From a virus, in IMG/VR virus record IMGVR_UViG_3300020457_000024, positions 1-39,780 of that record: a stretch of DNA of 39,780 nt; one strand, written 5' to 3'. Shown here piece by piece: positions 8,011 to 16,541 of this stretch; positions within the stretch are counted from its first letter, which is position 1; each line of letters starts with the position of its first letter. The notes beneath the pieces are model-generated. The model saw only the letters and a list, made by a program, of their open reading frames with translations, made no database searches and was not told where the DNA came from. A program made the position numbers and the translations under genes.

Positions 8011-8412
8011 ATGCCAGCGTTAGAAAAAGATACAAAATTAGTAATGACTATACTGTTCGTTGGAGCAGTTAGTGGCGTAAACGTTTTCTTTTACGCAGAG
8101 TTTGGGAATCTCTTAGCATTTTCTCATTATGCACATGCAACTGTGTTTTCATTGATGACTATCGGTGGAATACTTGTAATGAAAGCAGTCTTTGACCTTG
8201 CTTTAAACGACTATATCGAAATGAGTTTATTAGATAGACGCATTTCAGCATACTGGACAAAAAGGGCGAGAGATGAACAGCAAAGAGAAAGGGTTAGGCA
8301 AAGTTTGCAACAGTATAACCAACAATGGGGATACACAGCACAACAACAGCCAACAGTGGCAGAAACGCCTAAAACAACAACACCATCTTTCTTAGCCGAA
8401 ATTGAACAGTAA
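8011..8412 (+). CDS. Small membrane protein with two predicted TM helices (133 aa)
   Basis: Hydrophobic segments at about residues 9-30 and 38-60 look like two transmembrane helices. They are followed by a charged region (about 80-105, many Arg/Glu) and a Gln/Thr-rich disordered C-terminal tail. An AGGTGAAATA ribosome-binding site lies before ATG 8011. It is the first gene of a run (membrane protein, membrane protein, small GTPase) inserted between head and connector genes. It could be an internal-membrane or host-envelope-targeted protein. No family is recognised. Confidence 0.6.
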   Translation: MPALEKDTKLVMTILFVGAVSGVNVFFYAEFGNLLAFSHYAHATVFSLMTIGGILVMKAVFDLALNDYIEMSLLDRRISAYWTKRARDEQQRERVRQSLQQYNQQWGYTAQQQPTVAETPKTTTPSFLAEIEQ

Positions 8413-8420
8413 GTGAAAAC

Positions 8421-8645
8421 ATGTTAGATGCTATAGCCTTTGGAATGGATGAAACCTCTTTGGCATATGATATGCAAAGAGCGCATTCCGCAGACGTTTG
8501 GTTCTTACGTGCTAGATTTTATTTTTGGGGAATTATAGGATGTATATCGAGTTTTGCATTAGGTCAAATATTGGCTATGATGGGTATCAATACTGTAACA
8601 ACAATGTGGGAGGGCTTTTGGGACTTTATTCATCATTTAGTATGA
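8421..8645 (+). CDS. Small single-TM membrane protein (74 aa)
   Basis: It has a polar N-terminal 25 residues, then one clear hydrophobic helix at about residues 29-50, then an amphipathic aromatic C-terminus (Trp/Phe/His). It starts 8 bases after the previous gene and ends just upstream of the GTPase gene, so the three are probably co-expressed. The family is unknown. A membrane partner or anchor for the GTPase is a reasonable but untested idea. Confidence 0.55.
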   Translation: MLDAIAFGMDETSLAYDMQRAHSADVWFLRARFYFWGIIGCISSFALGQILAMMGINTVTTMWEGFWDFIHHLV

Positions 8646-8655
8646 GGGATACATA

Positions 8656-9324
8656 ATGTCTGTAATGACGGGTTTTATAATTCTTGTTATTGAACAAGTA
8701 GGAATTTTATGGAAAAAGATAAATCCTCATGCTTTTGGAATATATGGTGCTACACAAGTAGGAAAAACAACATTACATCATCAATTAAGAACTAGAGGAG
8801 ATGTGCCAGAAATCAAACAACGAACAGTTGGAAGAGAAAGAGCATTAAGAAAAACAATTAAAATTGATGGAGATATTCATACAATTAAAACATCAGATAT
8901 TGGGGGAGAAAGTCTATATTGGGGTGAGTGGCTTCAAGATATGAAATCAAGAAAAGTAAAATATATTATATTTATGATAGACGATAGACATTTAGCAAAA
9001 CATATAGATATAGAACAACAATTATGTTGGAAGTTTTTAGTAGATTGTATTATTTCTTCTTATTGGGATATTGTTAACAAGAAAAATAAAAAGAAATCAA
9101 GTGAATATCCAATAGCAGTAGGAGTTTGGGCAAACAAATTTGACCTTTGGAAAGATAAATATCCTTATGATGATATAATGAATCACCCAATATTTGATAC
9201 GTTTCAAGATGGAATGCAAAGATTAAATGATAAAGGTATACCATGTCATAAATATATAGTAAGTGCAAAATCAGATTCAGAAATGGTATATAGAGGAATA
9301 ACAACAATGATAGAGGATTACTAA
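8656..9324 (+). CDS. Ras/Arf-like small GTPase with N-terminal hydrophobic segment (222 aa)
   Basis: All diagnostic GTP-binding motifs are visible. G1/P-loop is GATQVGKT (31-38), G3 is DIGG (81-84), G4 is NKFD (160-163) and G5 is SAK (203-205). A candidate G2 threonine lies in the 50s (RTVGRE). The catalytic Gln after DxxG is replaced by Glu85, so intrinsic hydrolysis may be altered. Residues 1-19 are hydrophobic/amphipathic and could anchor the protein to a membrane, which fits its two membrane-protein neighbours. The 3' half is very AT-rich (line 8941: 12 G+C in 60), unlike the capsid gene, which hints at separate acquisition. The superfamily call is firm; the role in a virus is unknown. 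Confidence 0.85.
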   Translation: MSVMTGFIILVIEQVGILWKKINPHAFGIYGATQVGKTTLHHQLRTRGDVPEIKQRTVGRERALRKTIKIDGDIHTIKTSDIGGESLYWGEWLQDMKSRKVKYIIFMIDDRHLAKHIDIEQQLCWKFLVDCIISSYWDIVNKKNKKKSSEYPIAVGVWANKFDLWKDKYPYDDIMNHPIFDTFQDGMQRLNDKGIPCHKYIVSAKSDSEMVYRGITTMIEDY

Positions 9325-9385
9325 TGAAATCAATAAATCATTCAAGCGGCGTTTATTATTATTTATTTATGGAGGAGAAAAAACA

Positions 9386-10069
9386 ATGAGTATGCAATAC
9401 CAACCACCAAGTTTAATTGGCGCACAAAACGCTGCTGTAGGCAATGCGTTTTTACCACCAATAAAGTATGCAAGAGCAGCCGGGGCTGTAATGCAATATG
9501 AGTATAAAAGCACAAAACCGAAGAAGCAATTAAAAGAGTTAGTAACTATTTTATGGCCAGAAAAGAAATCTTTCTTAAAGATACCTTATGGGTTTAAATT
9601 TAATACTAGGGATAGATGTGTTGTTTGTGGAACACATAAGGTATGGGAGGCGGGTGACCCAATGAGGCCAACAATCCCACTTCACAAAGTAAAGAAAGGT
9701 TATCCAATGCGCGGTACTTATTGTGAAAAACATGCCGCTTTACATAAACAGTATGAAATGTTAGAGCAACAAATGATAGCAGAAGAACATGGCCTATCCT
9801 TTAGTGCATATATTCCTACGCCTAAAGTGCCTAAAATTTTAGAATCTGCACCGCTAACTTCATTAAGGCAATCCGATATTGAGAGTTTGGCCGCTACTGG
9901 TTGGACAATCAAACCTCCGCAAATGGCAGTAGAAACAGCAGAAGACGAATTGTTTAGATTAACAATGGAAAGCCATGCAATAAACAATAGAGTAATTAAA
10001 CTAATGACTGAGGGTACAGCAGTACCTGAAATAAAAGCGGAAGAAGAAGAAATAGAAGAGGTAGAATAA
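9386..10069 (+). CDS. Putative zinc-binding protein of the GTPase/membrane block (227 aa)
   Basis: A probable zinc site is formed by C78-x2-C81 and C113-x2-H116 (RCVVCGTH ... YCEKH). The region before it is basic and the C-terminal 30 residues are strongly acidic (Glu-rich). ATG 9386 has a GGAGGAG ribosome-binding site. The preceding 60 bases are extremely AT-rich (TTTATTATTATTTATTTAT), which could carry a promoter, but no clear BRE/TATA pair can be fixed. Neighbours are the small GTPase and a Gln-rich protein. The family is not recognised. Confidence 0.6.
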   Translation: MSMQYQPPSLIGAQNAAVGNAFLPPIKYARAAGAVMQYEYKSTKPKKQLKELVTILWPEKKSFLKIPYGFKFNTRDRCVVCGTHKVWEAGDPMRPTIPLHKVKKGYPMRGTYCEKHAALHKQYEMLEQQMIAEEHGLSFSAYIPTPKVPKILESAPLTSLRQSDIESLAATGWTIKPPQMAVETAEDELFRLTMESHAINNRVIKLMTEGTAVPEIKAEEEEIEEVE

Positions 10070-10070
10070 T

Positions 10071-10799
10071 ATGGGATTATTAGGAACAAGTAACTCAACT
10101 CTTGCTTCACAAATAGAAGCACAAGGAGCGGCTCAATTTAAGGCCACTAACAATTTATTAACATTACAAACTAACCACGTTGAAGAATTCTTTGAGTATC
10201 ATGGTGAAGGATTTTTAATGGCATTGGATAAGTTAGTAGAAGATTCTGTAGAAAGAGTAGTAGCAAAAATGCTAAGTTCTTTAAAATTAACACAAGGTAC
10301 TAGCGGAGAAATGGTAGTTCATCCAGATTGTACCGCTACATTTAGTGCAATAACAGATGCTAATATACAATTAGATGTGCAGGCTGTATTAGCATCAGCA
10401 GTTAATACAGAAGTGGTTGCTCAAAGAAAGATGGCTAAACAACAGTATTTAGAAACACAAGGGTATGCACAAACACAAATGCAACAAACAACACCACAGC
10501 CAACACAACAAACATATACACCACAAGGCGCAAATATGCCTAATGCTGGAGGATTAAACCCTTCACAAATTAGTGGTGGTAATCCAATGGTTCAGGCTAA
10601 TAATGTTGCAATGCAACAACAACAAGCATTTAACAATCCATCAGGGTTTCCTGTAACACCTGCTGGTTATGATACTATGGGGAATGCATATTGGATAGAC
10701 CCGGCAACAGGACAGCCAACATACTCACCGCCGGGTAGTGGTTTAGGTTTAGCAAATGTTATTTCCAAGACGGCTGCATGGGCGGCTTGGTTAGCATGA
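10071..10799 (+). CDS. Gln/Thr/Pro-rich protein of unknown function (242 aa)
   Basis: Residues 1 to about 125 are helical and moderately charged. Residues about 130-190 are a low-complexity Gln/Thr/Pro/Asn linker, and the C-terminus ends in an Ala/Trp/Leu hydrophobic helix that could insert in a membrane or pack against a partner. It starts one base after the stop of the zinc protein, following a GAAGAGGTAG ribosome-binding stretch. No recognisable family. The order (helical domain, flexible linker, hydrophobic tip) would suit a linker between a virion component and a membrane, but this is speculation. Confidence 0.55.
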   Translation: MGLLGTSNSTLASQIEAQGAAQFKATNNLLTLQTNHVEEFFEYHGEGFLMALDKLVEDSVERVVAKMLSSLKLTQGTSGEMVVHPDCTATFSAITDANIQLDVQAVLASAVNTEVVAQRKMAKQQYLETQGYAQTQMQQTTPQPTQQTYTPQGANMPNAGGLNPSQISGGNPMVQANNVAMQQQQAFNNPSGFPVTPAGYDTMGNAYWIDPATGQPTYSPPGSGLGLANVISKTAAWAAWLA

Positions 10800-10808
10800 G
10801 TGATTTAA

Positions 10809-12587
10809 ATGGATATTACTATACCTACTGGAATAAGGTATAATAGTAGAGATTACTCTCTAACTGAAGTCATAGAACTAGATAGTTCTATGAGAGGGGA
10901 TAGTCCTGAAAATCACCCACTTTTTAAGATGATGCTTAGGTATCTAGCATCACCTTTTAGTGACAATGATTATGATGCTATAGAGGATAATCTATTGCAC
11001 ATTTTAAACCCCGCATTTATGAGACAATTATCAGAGAGAGATTCTGATATTGTATTAGATGAAGACGAATATAGAGAACACATAAATTATGCTTGGAAAA
11101 AACTACAAGAATTAACAACAGAAGAATTACTTCGACATCTTTTAAATTATGTAGGAGATACAAAACAACTGAAAACAGTATTATCACAAGGGCTTTTGGA
11201 ACAAGGAAAGAAAACTAAGGTCGGAGAAATAAATACTGAGTTAGGAACAGACCATGTATTATCTGCACATACAAAAGGCATAGAGAGTAAAAAGATATTC
11301 CAAGCGGGCGATAAAAAGATACCATATAAACCTGCTTTAGAATTGATTAATGAAATGTTAGAAGACGAAGTTAATCAAGGCGAATACGTTGAAGTAGAAA
11401 TAACAACTAAAAGGGTTAGACTTAGTTTACCCAACGGTAATAAAAAGGTAGACTTTACAGAATCTGTTTATAGTATAGATATTAATTTCAAAAAATTGTT
11501 CGGAAAGTTATTTGAAAACGAAGGGATAGCACCTATCAAAAAGTCTTATCCTATAACAAAGGCAGTTAGGAAATACACTCCGCCTTCAGGGTATCCATTA
11601 AGTGATGTTGATAGAGCAATTCTAGAGGATATTAATTTAAAACAAGAGTGGAATGATTTACATGATTCTGGTGAATTTGAATATGATGATGAAGAGGATG
11701 GTAAATTATCTATTAGTGATGTTAAAGACGAAATGGAACAAGGCAGAATGTTAGAGGTAAGACAAGTTGCTACTAAATTAAAAGAAGCAGGTCTAATGTC
11801 CGAAAAGAAACTAGATGATATTTTAAGCGAAGGAAAGATTTTTGCTAAATTGCCATATGATGAACAAGATTTAGAAATGGTTTCTAAAGTTGTAAATTGG
11901 AAAAGAGATAATAACGTTTCATTAGATGAGTTTGAAACTATGATTATGGAAAGAAAAGCAGATAAACTAATAACTACAGCATCAAAAGAAAGTAAAAGAA
12001 GAGTTAAGCCTATTGTTCATGGCCCTCTTGGTAGCCCACATGCTGAAAAAAGATTCTTTATAGATGATAGTTGGGCTAATCCAGAAAACATTACTATTGA
12101 TTTAGAAAATGCTGCTAGGAATTCTAGAGCAATAAATGAGAGTTTGTATAAAGATGCTTTAGTGCCTGATAAGGTGGGTATTTTAAACATTGAATTAACA
12201 TCAGTTATAGCCGATGAAAATGTCTTAGCAGAAAGGCAGGCATTGTTAGAAGATGATGAAGAAGATGTAAGAGAGAACTCTAAATACCTATTAGACCATG
12301 TTTACAACGTTTTTTACTTAGATAGTGTATCGTATAAAATATTAGAAGAATATGAATTTAGAGATTGGACTGAAAGAAGCCCAGAATCTAGATACGGTGA
12401 CAAACAGAAAAAATTTAAATTTGAAAGATATAAGCGAGGACAGTCAAAAGATGAAAGTGGTAAAGTTAATCCATTACTAGGAAGAGTAGATGCTGGTGGA
12501 CAACCTACTAATGTAAGTGTTAAATCAAATACTATTCTTTATTATATCAAAAGACAGATGAGTAATTTACAAAGGGTGTTAGGATGA
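10809..12587 (+). CDS. Large unknown protein between GTPase block and connectors (592 aa)
   Basis: A soluble, acidic, mostly helical protein with no cysteine cluster, no membrane segment and no nucleotide-binding loop. Several Asp/Glu-rich linkers, for example around residues 293-300, separate what look like three or four domains. It overlaps the downstream connector gene by ATGA, so it is tied to the connector/tail operon. Portal proteins can have similar size and position, but I see no portal-like signature, and the order relative to the capsid gene would be atypical. Function unknown. Confidence 0.6.
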   Translation: MDITIPTGIRYNSRDYSLTEVIELDSSMRGDSPENHPLFKMMLRYLASPFSDNDYDAIEDNLLHILNPAFMRQLSERDSDIVLDEDEYREHINYAWKKLQELTTEELLRHLLNYVGDTKQLKTVLSQGLLEQGKKTKVGEINTELGTDHVLSAHTKGIESKKIFQAGDKKIPYKPALELINEMLEDEVNQGEYVEVEITTKRVRLSLPNGNKKVDFTESVYSIDINFKKLFGKLFENEGIAPIKKSYPITKAVRKYTPPSGYPLSDVDRAILEDINLKQEWNDLHDSGEFEYDDEEDGKLSISDVKDEMEQGRMLEVRQVATKLKEAGLMSEKKLDDILSEGKIFAKLPYDEQDLEMVSKVVNWKRDNNVSLDEFETMIMERKADKLITTASKESKRRVKPIVHGPLGSPHAEKRFFIDDSWANPENITIDLENAARNSRAINESLYKDALVPDKVGILNIELTSVIADENVLAERQALLEDDEEDVRENSKYLLDHVYNVFYLDSVSYKILEEYEFRDWTERSPESRYGDKQKKFKFERYKRGQSKDESGKVNPLLGRVDAGGQPTNVSVKSNTILYYIKRQMSNLQRVLG

Positions 12588-13678
12588 GTAAAATAAGTAA
12601 AAGTGACTATGTAGTGGGCCAACAACAAGACTATGGAAACGGTATAGGTTTCTATACTAGGCATCAAGATGTTTCTGAACTTCTGCAAATTGGAGGATTT
12701 AACGATAACACTACTCCTACTCACGGAGAAGTAGGAAGAATAATCAAGAGGGTTGAAGGTAAAATTGATGATAAATTAAAGGTATCATTTAGACCTGAAA
12801 TTATAGAAAAAGAAGTGCATGACTTTGACCCACATCAACAGGGGGCTTATCCTGTTTTACCATACAAAGATTATGTTGGGTTTATTCAATTAAATAGTGA
12901 AAAAATTAGAAAGATATTAAGATTAGAACTATGGCAAGGAGATACATATGTAGATGTTGCTTCTGCTTCTTGTATGTATACACCACCAGCAACCGCACAA
13001 ACAGGCACATATACTCTAAGATTTGATATTGGTTCACCTGTGACTGTTTCTTTTACTTTAACAGAAAATACTACTAATGGTTTCTATGACCAGTTTGGGC
13101 AGAAAACAACTGTCTTAGAGATTTGCGCCGCAATAAACGAAGTGTTCCCATCTAAAACTGCTGATTTTACTCAACAATTGACAGCAAAAACTACTACCGC
13201 ATCAACAGGAAACGGAAATATCTCCGATTTCTTTTATGCCTGTCCATCAGAAGACGGTAAATCTGTTTACATTTCTTCTAAGTTACCATCGGATGCAGGT
13301 ACAATTTGCAGTTTAGTAGAGACACTCGGTTCAACCGCTACTACTTTTTCTTTTAATGACAATGAAACAGGAGGAAGAACAGAAGATTTTTGGACAGTAA
13401 GCAGCGAAGGTAAGATATTTTTCCGTAATGAATATCCGTTTAACACCAAGCATTCAATCCGAGCAACCTATATTAGAGGTAGTAGCCGTGTTCCTGCTGC
13501 TATTCACGAAGCCGCTACAAAACTTGTTGCTGCTGAAATACTGGTAACAGATGACAATACTATTCTAATTGCAGAAACTGGTTCTAATATTGACATAACT
13601 AAGAAGCACGAAATACTCACAACGGAAGCAAATGCTATCCTTGATGGTAAAAGAAACCTAGTTCACCTAATAGACTGA
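12584..13678 (+). CDS. Putative head-tail connector/adaptor protein (364 aa)
   Basis: The N-terminal part (about 25-110: VSELLQIGGF, GEVGRIIKRVEGKIDDKL) and the C-terminal helices (about 300-360: IHEAATKLVAAEIL, ILTTEANAILDG) match the helical layout of gp6/gp15-like head-tail adaptors. These form a ring below the portal. A beta-rich insert of about 150 residues (about 125-275) separates the two halves, making it longer than typical adaptors (about 100-200 aa). It is followed by a small helical protein and a tail-completion-like protein, the usual connector order. The assignment is by pattern and context. Confidence 0.55.
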   Translation: MSKISKSDYVVGQQQDYGNGIGFYTRHQDVSELLQIGGFNDNTTPTHGEVGRIIKRVEGKIDDKLKVSFRPEIIEKEVHDFDPHQQGAYPVLPYKDYVGFIQLNSEKIRKILRLELWQGDTYVDVASASCMYTPPATAQTGTYTLRFDIGSPVTVSFTLTENTTNGFYDQFGQKTTVLEICAAINEVFPSKTADFTQQLTAKTTTASTGNGNISDFFYACPSEDGKSVYISSKLPSDAGTICSLVETLGSTATTFSFNDNETGGRTEDFWTVSSEGKIFFRNEYPFNTKHSIRATYIRGSSRVPAAIHEAATKLVAAEILVTDDNTILIAETGSNIDITKKHEILTTEANAILDGKRNLVHLID

Positions 13679-13682
13679 TAAT

Positions 13683-13907
13683 ATGAAAAGAGAAGTAATC
13701 AAACAGGACTTTGTAAGAAAGATTGGTGAAATGAAATTACGTTTATTAGAACGAGAAAAATTAGAAAAGGAACTGGGTATTCCTACTTCAAGAAAAATAA
13801 CAGAACAATTAATAGAACAACAAACAGAAGTGCTTATGGAAGAATATGTCGCAAGTATGCTTGGAGAACGTTTAGAAAAAATGGCGGCTGAAATAAATGG
13901 TAGATGA
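13683..13907 (+). CDS. Small helical protein of the connector cluster (74 aa)
   Basis: Almost entirely charged helix with heptad-like Leu/Ile spacing, so it is probably a small coiled coil. It begins four bases after the adaptor stop and overlaps the next gene by 11 bases. No family is recognised. Its place between adaptor and tail-completion genes suggests a connector or assembly cofactor. Confidence 0.55.
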   Translation: MKREVIKQDFVRKIGEMKLRLLEREKLEKELGIPTSRKITEQLIEQQTEVLMEEYVASMLGERLEKMAAEINGR

Positions 13908-14403
13908 GGTTACCTTTGTTTTAAAACTGTTAGAAGATAACTGGGATACCTACAAGTCTAATGGTTTAAGCGGGCATATTATAACCGATGATGATGTTAA
14001 TTTTATAGATGTTAGGTCTATTGAACCCAATAAGGGCCGAAGAGTAGATGCCGACCAAAAGGCCGTTATTGTAGTATATGAAGAGAGTGCTAATCTAGAC
14101 CATCCTACTATTGATTGGGGAGTAAGAAATGAAGAGTATACCTTTACGGTACATTTGAGAGTATTGCACCAACCTTCATGGGGTGAGTTAACTTTTTCAA
14201 GAGACAGACTACAAAGTTTATATCAAATCGTGCGTAGCATCATAGAGAAGAAAGGGCTACGCCCAAAGGTTGTTGTAAATAATAATACTTACACAGCAGA
14301 TTTAATTGAGATTACTGGCAGAAATGAGGCTAATGATAGAGGTAAGCGTTTATTAGGATATAAGATGTCAGTTACCATGAAAAGGTTCGGGAGAACCACA
14401 TAG
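13897..14403 (+). CDS. Putative tail terminator / tail-completion protein (168 aa)
   Basis: The mixed alpha/beta layout, with a central beta region (EEYTFTVHLRVL at about 85-96), a helix (LQSLYQIVRSIIEKKG) and final strands (YKMSVTMKRFG), matches the fold order of phage tail-terminator or completion proteins of about 130-170 residues. These cap the tail tube and join it to the head. It lies directly upstream of the tail-tube gene, the canonical position. ATG 13897 overlaps the previous gene. The family is assigned by secondary-structure pattern and context only. Confidence 0.55.
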   Translation: MVDEVTFVLKLLEDNWDTYKSNGLSGHIITDDDVNFIDVRSIEPNKGRRVDADQKAVIVVYEESANLDHPTIDWGVRNEEYTFTVHLRVLHQPSWGELTFSRDRLQSLYQIVRSIIEKKGLRPKVVVNNNTYTADLIEITGRNEANDRGKRLLGYKMSVTMKRFGRTT

Positions 14404-14424
14404 TTTGTTTGTTTGGTGAAAAAA

Positions 14425-15978
14425 ATGGTATTAAATGAAGTATATACAGGAGCAGGGTTATCAGCAACGCTGATACCAGAAATAGATTTAGAGTTGTCGC
14501 AATTAGTTGGCACAACTGCTAATGGTGTAAAAACGATTGCAACAGGGTCAGGTCAATTGACTTTAGAATGGACAGCAGGTGCTAATACTACATTAGTAAC
14601 TGATTTGTATAAGGGTTGCATGGCAGAACTAGGAAGATATGCCACAGGTAGCGGTACATTACTCGACACTCAAACTTTAATGATTAAATCCAATACTGCA
14701 AATACTATTACTTTTAACCAAGCATTATCATCAACAGCAAGTGATTTGTTCACTTGTAAAATATTAGCATTTGGCGCACCATGCCCACACCCTAGAGCAG
14801 ACACAGCAAAGCCTACACTAAATGCTGATAATTGGCTAGGATTAGTTAATACGATTACAACCCCAAGTGTAGACCCAGAATTAAAACAATTAAACATGGC
14901 TCTTGGTGGAACACGTAATTTTAATTACCAATACAAGGGTACTGAAACTGTAGGAAATGCATCAATAGATGTATCTCTTAACAATGGTTCTTGGCTATAT
15001 TATGCATTAGGTGGAATGACATATTCCCATGCTGGTACTGAAATATTAACAAATGAAACCCTTGCTTTAAATTTAGACAATAAACAAGACCAAGCCTATG
15101 GTTTAGCATCTGCTGGTTCAACTATATACAAAGTAAATGGTGGTATAGCATGGCCTCCATTACCCTCATCTGAAACAGCAGCAAACTATAAAAGAATAAA
15201 AGGATTTACAAACTACACATTTAGTGAAAACGATTCAGGAGATTTACCTTCCTTTGCATTAGAAGTTACTGCTGAAAAACACAATGTAACGTATGGAACA
15301 CAAGACGCAACTGATGACAAGAGAAAACACTACAGTAAAATATATACTGGGATGCAAGTAAATACTCTTACATTAAACTTTGAAGAGGGACAAGAAGTAA
15401 AGGCAACTGTTGATGCTGTATGTAGAAAGGCACACGATGCAGAAGAAGCATATATTCCTAAAAGAAACATACAAAACCATGACAATCTTTTCAACAGAAA
15501 GGCATTAACCGGGCAGACTAAAACAGGTGATGACACAAAACCATTTATGTATTCAGACGGTTCAGTAAAGATGTTTGGACAAACTCTTGCTAGAGTAAAG
15601 AGTGGTTCAGTTACTATCAGTAATAACTTAACCCCACAACGTTACATTGGTAACTACGATAGAACAATTGCTTCTGCTCACGTTGCAGGACAAAGAACCT
15701 ACGAGATTCAACTATCAATGTTAATTGTAGATAATACAATGTGGGCTGAGTTAAGAAAACAAAACGAAACTGATAGTAGCATTGGAGATATTGAATTAGA
15801 ATTTGAGAAAGATGGAAATGCAAACGATAAGATAGTGCTAAAGTTAAAGGATTATGTTACTACTGCTGTTGATATTCCATTCCCAGATGACAAAGGCCCG
15901 CTTGAGGTTTCTCTTACTGCACAGGCTCGGACATTTGGGGAATGCACCTATACAGGAAAGTGGGTTATACAGGGGTAA
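14425..15978 (+). CDS. Major tail tube protein (517 aa)
   Basis: A beta-rich, Thr/Gly/Ala-rich protein with the order expected for the tail tube: after the terminator-like gene and before the frameshifted chaperone pair and tape measure. I place the start at ATG 14425, preceded by GGTGA at 14415-14419, rather than the TTG at 14413. At 517 residues it is larger than minimal tube proteins (about 150-250), suggesting extra surface domains. A GGGGT/ACCCC hairpin surrounds its stop codon. Function is inferred from composition and position. Confidence 0.65.
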   Translation: MVLNEVYTGAGLSATLIPEIDLELSQLVGTTANGVKTIATGSGQLTLEWTAGANTTLVTDLYKGCMAELGRYATGSGTLLDTQTLMIKSNTANTITFNQALSSTASDLFTCKILAFGAPCPHPRADTAKPTLNADNWLGLVNTITTPSVDPELKQLNMALGGTRNFNYQYKGTETVGNASIDVSLNNGSWLYYALGGMTYSHAGTEILTNETLALNLDNKQDQAYGLASAGSTIYKVNGGIAWPPLPSSETAANYKRIKGFTNYTFSENDSGDLPSFALEVTAEKHNVTYGTQDATDDKRKHYSKIYTGMQVNTLTLNFEEGQEVKATVDAVCRKAHDAEEAYIPKRNIQNHDNLFNRKALTGQTKTGDDTKPFMYSDGSVKMFGQTLARVKSGSVTISNNLTPQRYIGNYDRTIASAHVAGQRTYEIQLSMLIVDNTMWAELRKQNETDSSIGDIELEFEKDGNANDKIVLKLKDYVTTAVDIPFPDDKGPLEVSLTAQARTFGECTYTGKWVIQG

Positions 15979-15985
15979 ACACCCC
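15972..15985 (+). terminator. Hairpin spanning the tail-tube stop codon
   Basis: GGGGT (15972-15976), loop AAAC and ACCCC (15981-15985) form a perfect 5-bp stem with the TAA stop (15976-15978) inside the hairpin. A T5 run appears about 28 bases later (16013-16017). It may stabilise or end the tube mRNA. It parallels the hairpin after the capsid genes. Confidence 0.45.
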
Positions 15986-16000
15986 ATAAGACGTAAAGAT

Positions 16001-16105
16001 ATGATAATAAAACTTTTTCTGGACGGGTGGTGGCTAAAATTACAAGAACATTTCAACCGAGGCGGGTACATCCGCATTTCGGGGGTCGAGAATCGGCCAT
16101 TTTAA
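16001..16105 (+). CDS. Possible 34-aa microprotein in the tail intergenic gap
   Basis: This short open frame in the 209-base gap after the tube gene encodes a Trp/Phe/Arg-containing peptide (LFLDGWWLKLQ ... GGYIRISG). Its base composition is more GC-rich than the surroundings, and the peptide looks plausible as protein. However, it lacks a clear ribosome-binding site and could be a remnant of another gene or untranslated RNA. I keep it as a weak candidate only. Confidence 0.25.
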   Translation: MIIKLFLDGWWLKLQEHFNRGGYIRISGVENRPF

Positions 16106-16187
16106 GGGGGATAAAAAGGTAGATTGTTGCATTTAATATTCCACTAACAAGTAAGTTTGTTTGTTAGTATAAATTGTAGGTGGAAAA
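16106..16187 (+). promoter_or_regulatory. Leader with inverted repeat before the tail chaperone gene
   Basis: This AT-rich stretch contains an 8-bp inverted repeat, ACTAACAA (16143-16150) and TTGTTAGT (16161-16168), with a 10-base loop. It also has GTAGGTGG as the ribosome-binding site of the chaperone gene. It is one of the longer non-coding gaps on the plus strand, so it could hold a promoter (TTTAATATT at about 16133) or a regulatory hairpin. Function is not demonstrated. Confidence 0.35.
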
Positions 16188-16541
16188 ATGGAAAACATAG
16201 TAAGTGACAAGAACAGGCTGTTTGCAGCCGTAGAAACAAAGTGTCATCATCTGAAAGTTTCAGAAGACTCAGATGATGTATTGAAGGTGTGGGTAAAAGA
16301 ACCTACATGGCTTCAAGTAGAACAGGCGTTATCTAGTATAATGAAGATGGACGCACAGAATGGAATGGAGTTAGACCTAAACGCAATGTATAAGTTTATG
16401 GCTGAAAACTTCGTTGAAAAAACCGAACCCAGTCTTAGTGGTATGGAAATACTAAGGCTATCTCCGTATATCGGGGCGCAGTTAAAGGAAATACTGCCTA
16501 ACCCGTTTATGGATTTACTAGGGGATGATACGGGAAATTAG
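16188..16541 (+). CDS. Tail assembly chaperone, short form (gpG-like, 117 aa)
   Basis: It lies between the tube and tape-measure genes, where long-tailed viruses encode chaperones that coat the tape measure during tail assembly. The acidic/hydrophobic helical composition and length of about 120 residues fit. The GTAGGTGG ribosome-binding site precedes ATG 16188. The last codons contain a GGGAAAT slippery heptamer (16532-16538) just before the TAG stop, with an open -1 frame downstream. This gives the gpG/gpGT arrangement known from lambda and many other tailed phages. Confidence 0.75.
   Translation: MENIVSDKNRLFAAVETKCHHLKVSEDSDDVLKVWVKEPTWLQVEQALSSIMKMDAQNGMELDLNAMYKFMAENFVEKTEPSLSGMEILRLSPYIGAQLKEILPNPFMDLLGDDTGN

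Noticed and set aside
10809-12587. Calling the 592-aa protein a portal
   Set aside because: The size fits, but no portal-like features are visible and it lies downstream of the capsid gene and an unusual insert; left as unknown.
15854-16105. 83-aa plus-strand ORF overlapping the tail tube gene
   Set aside because: Its first 50 codons are an out-of-frame shadow of the tube gene. Only the last 34 codons (from ATG 16001) lie in the gap, and they are kept as a weak microprotein candidate.
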